NCBI GenBank assembly: GCA_003022725.1
Contig: PXSQ01000020.1
Coordinates: 579-54,611 of the forward strand
Direction of reading: 5' to 3'
Length of the DNA stretch: 54,033 nt
From: Halobacteriales archaeon SW_7_65_23
GTDB lineage: Archaea > Halobacteriota > Halobacteria > Halobacteriales > Haloarculaceae
Part shown: positions 51,489-54,033 of the stretch, one piece after another
Position numbering within the stretch: position 1 is the stretch's first letter
Layout: every line of letters begins with the position of its first letter
Notes under the pieces: model-generated
The model's input: the letters and a program-made list of their open reading frames with translations, nothing else
Told to the model about the DNA's origin: nothing
Databases searched by the model: none
Program-made: the position numbers and the translations under genes

Positions 51489-53240
51489 CTACTGTTCCTC
51501 GACGTGCCGGACCGCGCTCGCGATCCCGCGCGAACTCTCGACCATCTCGGGGCCGGACATCCCGGCCCGCCCGACCGCGAACGCCTTCGGGCCCTCGATG
51601 ACGACTTCGTCGCCGGGCCGGATCTCCGGCGACGCCGCGACGACGCCCGGCGCGAGCACGGAGCCGTGTGGGACGAACGCGTCGATCTCGACCCGTTTCG
51701 TCGGGACGTCGCTCTCGACCCACCGGCGCGCGCCGGCCAGCGTCAGCGAGAGCACGCCGTACCCCGGAACGAGCATCGCGAGCTGTTCGCCGTCACCCGA
51801 GAGCGCCCGGAGCTTGGGGTAGACGCTCTCGACCCCCAGGTCGTCGAACAGTTCGTCGCCCGCACCGTCGCCGAACTGGTAGTCCGCAACCGCACGGATC
51901 GTGTTATGCTGGCGCTCCCGCTTCGAGTACTTCAGCTCCTGTGAGAGTGTCGACGCGAGGTTCGCGATCGAATCGCCGGCAGTCGGGTGTTCCTCGACGG
52001 TGTACTCGAAGTCCAGCCCGAGCGACGACTCGACGCGCTCGCAGATCTCGCGATATCCCTCCTCGGGGACGTGTGCGATGATCCTGGAATAGTCGTTCCG
52101 TTCGAGATACGCCTCCAGCACGGTCGCGACGAACTCGATCTCCGTCGCGGACCACCGGCCCGTTACCGCGGTGTCGTACTGCTGTGCCGGGTAGGTGAGT
52201 TCGAGTTCCTGCGGGACGACGCCGATCGGCGAGGTCATCGACACCATGTGGGCGCGGTACTGGATCGCGTCGTGGAACTGCCCGTGGCTCTGTGACTCGC
52301 TGTAGGGTTTACGCGCCGAACACGGCACGAGCACCAGCGGGTTGTCGAACCGGTTGCGGTACCGGCCCGTCACCCGCTCGGCGTAGCGCTGAATCTCCAC
52401 CCGCCGGAGCGTGTCTTCGGAGGTGGCGGTGATCTCCGCTTGCCTGACGATCGGCGTCCGCTGTTCGAGGTAGGCGTACTGCTTGTCGAGACCCCGGAAC
52501 GTCGCAGTCAGCCACTGCTCGTGGCGTGCTTGCCCCTCGACGTAATCCCGGAGACGGCCGTTTCTGATCCGCTCGCGGACGACCCCCAGGGCTGCGCGGA
52601 GGGCGTGTTCGTTGTGCGCGGCGCATTCCTCGCGGCCGAACTCAGCGAGTGGTCGCTGGCAGGCCGGGCAGCCACAGGGCAGTTCCGAGAGATCCGAGAG
52701 AAAGCGCTCGCCGTCGGTCGTGAGGTACTTGCCCTGGGTGCCCTTGACGGCGGCCCTGTCCGCGTCGAACAGGTCCACACCCGCGTATGCGAGCGTCGCC
52801 ACGTTCGCGGGCGTCGCGATGCCGGGCAGGTACAGCGCTGTGTCGGCGGGGATCGCCTCGCGCGTCTCGACGACTGCCGAGACCAGCGCCGCGGCGTGAC
52901 CGTCGAGTTCCTGCGCGTTCGAGAGGACGTAGGCGTCGGTGCCAAGGTCGTCGGCGGTGGCCGGCGAAACGACGGCCGCGCTCGGGAACTCGGCGTCCGG
53001 CGGGTCCGGGGCGAACGCTTCGGTGACCTCCTCGGGGGTCCCGCCCGGGAGCGCCCGGTGGGGCAGGACGGTCAGTTCGTCCTCGGAGCCCTCGGGATCC
53101 TCCCGCGATTCGACCCACTCGCTGCCCGCGTCGGTCAGTACCTCGTCGACCAGCGCCGGCGTGTGGAGGGGCTCGGCCAGGCGGAGTTCGCCCAGCCGCG
53201 CCGCGCTGTCGCGCTCGTGGACCTCGAAGTACTCCGTCAT
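51489..53240 (-). CDS. arcS: Archaeosine synthase ArcS (TgtA2)
   Basis: 583 residues from the ATG at 53240. The N-terminal ~300 residues are TGT-like (EIPADTALYLPGIATPANVA, GVDLFDADRAAVKGTQGKYL, CGCPACQRPLAEF). The middle carries LVLVPCSARKPYSESQSHGQ, the lysine/glutamine-transfer motif PCSxxKPYxxSxSH of ArcS. A C-terminal PUA domain includes YGVLSLTLAGARRWVESDVP and VVIEGPKAFAVGRAGMSGPE. With RaSEA it converts preQ0-modified tRNA position 15 to archaeosine. The catalytic TGT nucleophile Asp is not needed in ArcS. Confidence 0.92.
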   Translation of the reverse strand: MTEYFEVHERDSAARLGELRLAEPLHTPALVDEVLTDAGSEWVESREDPEGSEDELTVLPHRALPGGTPEEVTEAFAPDPPDAEFPSAAVVSPATADDLGTDAYVLSNAQELDGHAAALVSAVVETREAIPADTALYLPGIATPANVATLAYAGVDLFDADRAAVKGTQGKYLTTDGERFLSDLSELPCGCPACQRPLAEFGREECAAHNEHALRAALGVVRERIRNGRLRDYVEGQARHEQWLTATFRGLDKQYAYLEQRTPIVRQAEITATSEDTLRRVEIQRYAERVTGRYRNRFDNPLVLVPCSARKPYSESQSHGQFHDAIQYRAHMVSMTSPIGVVPQELELTYPAQQYDTAVTGRWSATEIEFVATVLEAYLERNDYSRIIAHVPEEGYREICERVESSLGLDFEYTVEEHPTAGDSIANLASTLSQELKYSKRERQHNTIRAVADYQFGDGAGDELFDDLGVESVYPKLRALSGDGEQLAMLVPGYGVLSLTLAGARRWVESDVPTKRVEIDAFVPHGSVLAPGVVAASPEIRPGDEVVIEGPKAFAVGRAGMSGPEMVESSRGIASAVRHVEEQ

Positions 53241-53345
53241 CCCGGCGGTGCACCTCCGCTGGCCTCCTTCGGGGAGCCGCTCCTGTCGTTCATGCAACGT
53301 TCTGGGATGTCACCGGATAACTGTTCGTCGGTTCGCTCCGCATTT

Positions 53346-53594
53346 TCAGTACCTCACAAAGTTCGGTACTGAATCTTCGTTCACATCTATGCCGACAATC
53401 GTGTCTGCGTCACTCTTGGTGGCAACTCTGTGGTGTTCGTGAGTGACAGTGACATGAAGTCGCCACTCGTCGTGCTTATAAACGACTTCAGCGGTCCCAA
53501 CTCGCCATTCGTCATCGCTGAAGGCAGTCCGAAGACGGTCGAAGTGGTCTGGGCTGCCACGAAGCATCCGTTTCGCGTGACAGTCACCATTCAT
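53346..53594 (-). pseudogene. TnpB fragment (RuvC-I region)
   Basis: On the minus strand the frame reads HDEWRLHVTVTHEHHRVATK, then SDADTIVGIDVNEDSVP. This matches the segment of IS1341/TnpB-type proteins up to the RuvC-I Asp (GIDVNED). The protein then stops, and the other nuclease motifs are absent. Its upstream part meets a family C element at 53594. It is a broken TnpB from a different subgroup than the remnant at 27985. Confidence 0.6.
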
Positions 53595-53702
53595 AGTGAT
53601 TGTTGTGACTCTTTACCGCCGGGTATTCGTCAGACGCCAGTTTCGGGCCGTGAAACCGCCGCTATTGCGACATGGTGCCGAAAATACTCACAACAATCAC
53701 TA
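53594..53702. mobile_element. Family C element, full length
   Basis: 109 bp, perfect 15-bp TIRs TAGTGATTGTTGTGA / TCACAACAATCACTA, TCA on both sides (53591-53593, 53703-53705). Read backwards, its interior (GTATTTTCGGCACC, GCGGCGGTTTCACGG, GCGGTAAAGAG) aligns with that of family E at 41646. Confidence 0.88.
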
Positions 53703-53705
53703 TCA

Positions 53706-53837
53706 GAGCGAAGCAGAGATGCTGAGCGTTTCGCTGGACCACGAGATGACCGTCGTTGATGTCCACCGTCAGCAGCCTGCCGGCGGGACCGAGTGAACAA
53801 AATTTCACTAGATCCGACTAGAGAAATATCATTCTCC
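53706..53837. other. Gap with no recognised gene
   Basis: An open frame on the plus strand ends AEMLSVSLDHEMTVVDVHRQ QPAGGTE at 53796, but it has no start outside the family C element and no recognised family. It could be the tail of a lost gene. The rest is A/T-rich promoter-like DNA. Confidence 0.25.
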
Positions 53838-53848
53838 AAATAAATAAG
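53838..53848 (+). promoter_or_regulatory. TATA-like box near the right edge
   Basis: AAATAAATAAG, centred about 34 bases before the ATG at 53877. It is the strongest TATA-like sequence in this part of the window. Confidence 0.55.
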
Positions 53849-53876
53849 TGCGGTTCCTCCATATTCTCACGCGGTT

Positions 53877-54033
53877 ATGTCGAACCAAGACCTGATCGAT
53901 TTCGGCATCTGGCGTGAGATGGACGAAGAACTGGACGGTGCTGTTTATCGCTGGCCAGTGGGGGATTCCCGGTGTCATCTGGATCGGGGAAGGCGCTGGT
54001 TTCACCGTCCTCCTGCCGACCGTCTTCCTGTGG
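53877..54033 (+). CDS. Partial gene at the right edge, possibly frameshifted membrane protein
   Basis: The frame from the ATG at 53877 reads SNQDLIDFGIWREMDEELDG, acidic and haloarchaeal, then AVYRWPVGDSRCHLDRGRRW, which is arginine-rich and less natural. In the +1 frame the same bases from about 53937 read VLFIAGQWGIPGVIWIGEGA then GFTVLLPTVFLW, a good pair of membrane helices. A one-base error near 53935 would join the two good halves. Only about 52 codons are visible, so product and frame are uncertain. Confidence 0.45.
   Translation, partial: MSNQDLIDFGIWREMDEELDGAVYRWPVGDSRCHLDRGRRWFHRPPADRLPV

Noticed and set aside
1-54033. tRNA or rRNA genes
   Set aside because: I looked for T-loop sequences of the GGTTCGAATCC type with a paired acceptor stem and for rRNA landmarks and found none; a covariance search could still reveal one.

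Overview
The window is haloarchaeal chromosome (class Halobacteria, genus not determinable from this evidence). The proteins are strongly acidic and GC-rich. Many genes have a TATA-like box 25-30 bases before a start codon, which suggests leaderless transcripts. The gene set is archaeal: DNA polymerase D small subunit, Pelota, archaeosine synthase ArcS, Pus10, deoxyhypusine synthase, archaeal FAD synthase RibL, coenzyme F420 genes, and a PGF-CTERM surface protein. No rRNA, tRNA or CRISPR array was found.

Layout. 1-5.7 kb: a GAF-PAS sensor cut by the left edge, ribL, an S1/OB/DHH RecJ-like nuclease, an exported phospholipase-D-fold protein and a membrane protein. 5.8-13.3 kb: mfnA and a cofE-mer pair (F420), then a damaged tract in which a phosphoesterase, an Obg/YchF-type GTPase and an M28 peptidase each carry an internal deletion, mixed with gene remnants. 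13.3-20.6 kb: a bactofilin-like protein, endonuclease III, a PGF-CTERM protein, an alpha/beta hydrolase, a methyltransferase, upp and an HTH regulator. 20.7-30.3 kb: a saccharopine-dehydrogenase-like reductase, an NAD kinase/IMPase fusion, a hydrolase, GNAT, SHOCT and PaaI proteins, a PfkB kinase, a TnpB remnant, a NifU-like protein and panE. 30.4-38 kb: polD small subunit, RDD protein, rnhB, pus10 and a GT87 membrane glycosyltransferase. 37.4-40.4 kb: overlapping glmU-like and glmS genes for UDP-N-acetylhexosamine supply. 40.5-54 kb: deoxyhypusine synthase, tmk, an MTH1187-type protein, dioxygenases, cysE, an AlkA-like glycosylase, pelota, a split GNAT gene, an ABC exporter pair, arcS and a TnpB fragment.

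The most unusual feature is a dense set of very small non-coding transposable elements, about one copy per 2.5 kb. At least five families can be told apart by their 15-bp terminal inverted repeats (TIRs): A TACTGGTGGCTGTAA, B TACTGTCGGACGTAA, C TAGTGATTGTTGTGA, E TACGGTCGTGCGTGA and F TACTGCCGGACGTGA. All fit the pattern TA[CG][TG]G followed by seven variable bases and GT[AG]A. Full copies of A, B, C and E are 107-109 bp, and most intact copies are flanked by a 3-bp duplication TCA or TGA. In six intact cases that triplet is exactly the TGA stop codon of a neighbouring gene. Copies are also nested, chimeric between families, or inserted in genes. No transposase able to move them is in the window.

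Other repeats are large palindromic elements with a CCCCTTTCAGTCCCACCC core stem (here called family D) and right ends of IS200/IS605-type elements. Small remnants of genes are common, so this region looks plastic. Some of the clean internal deletions could instead be assembly errors.
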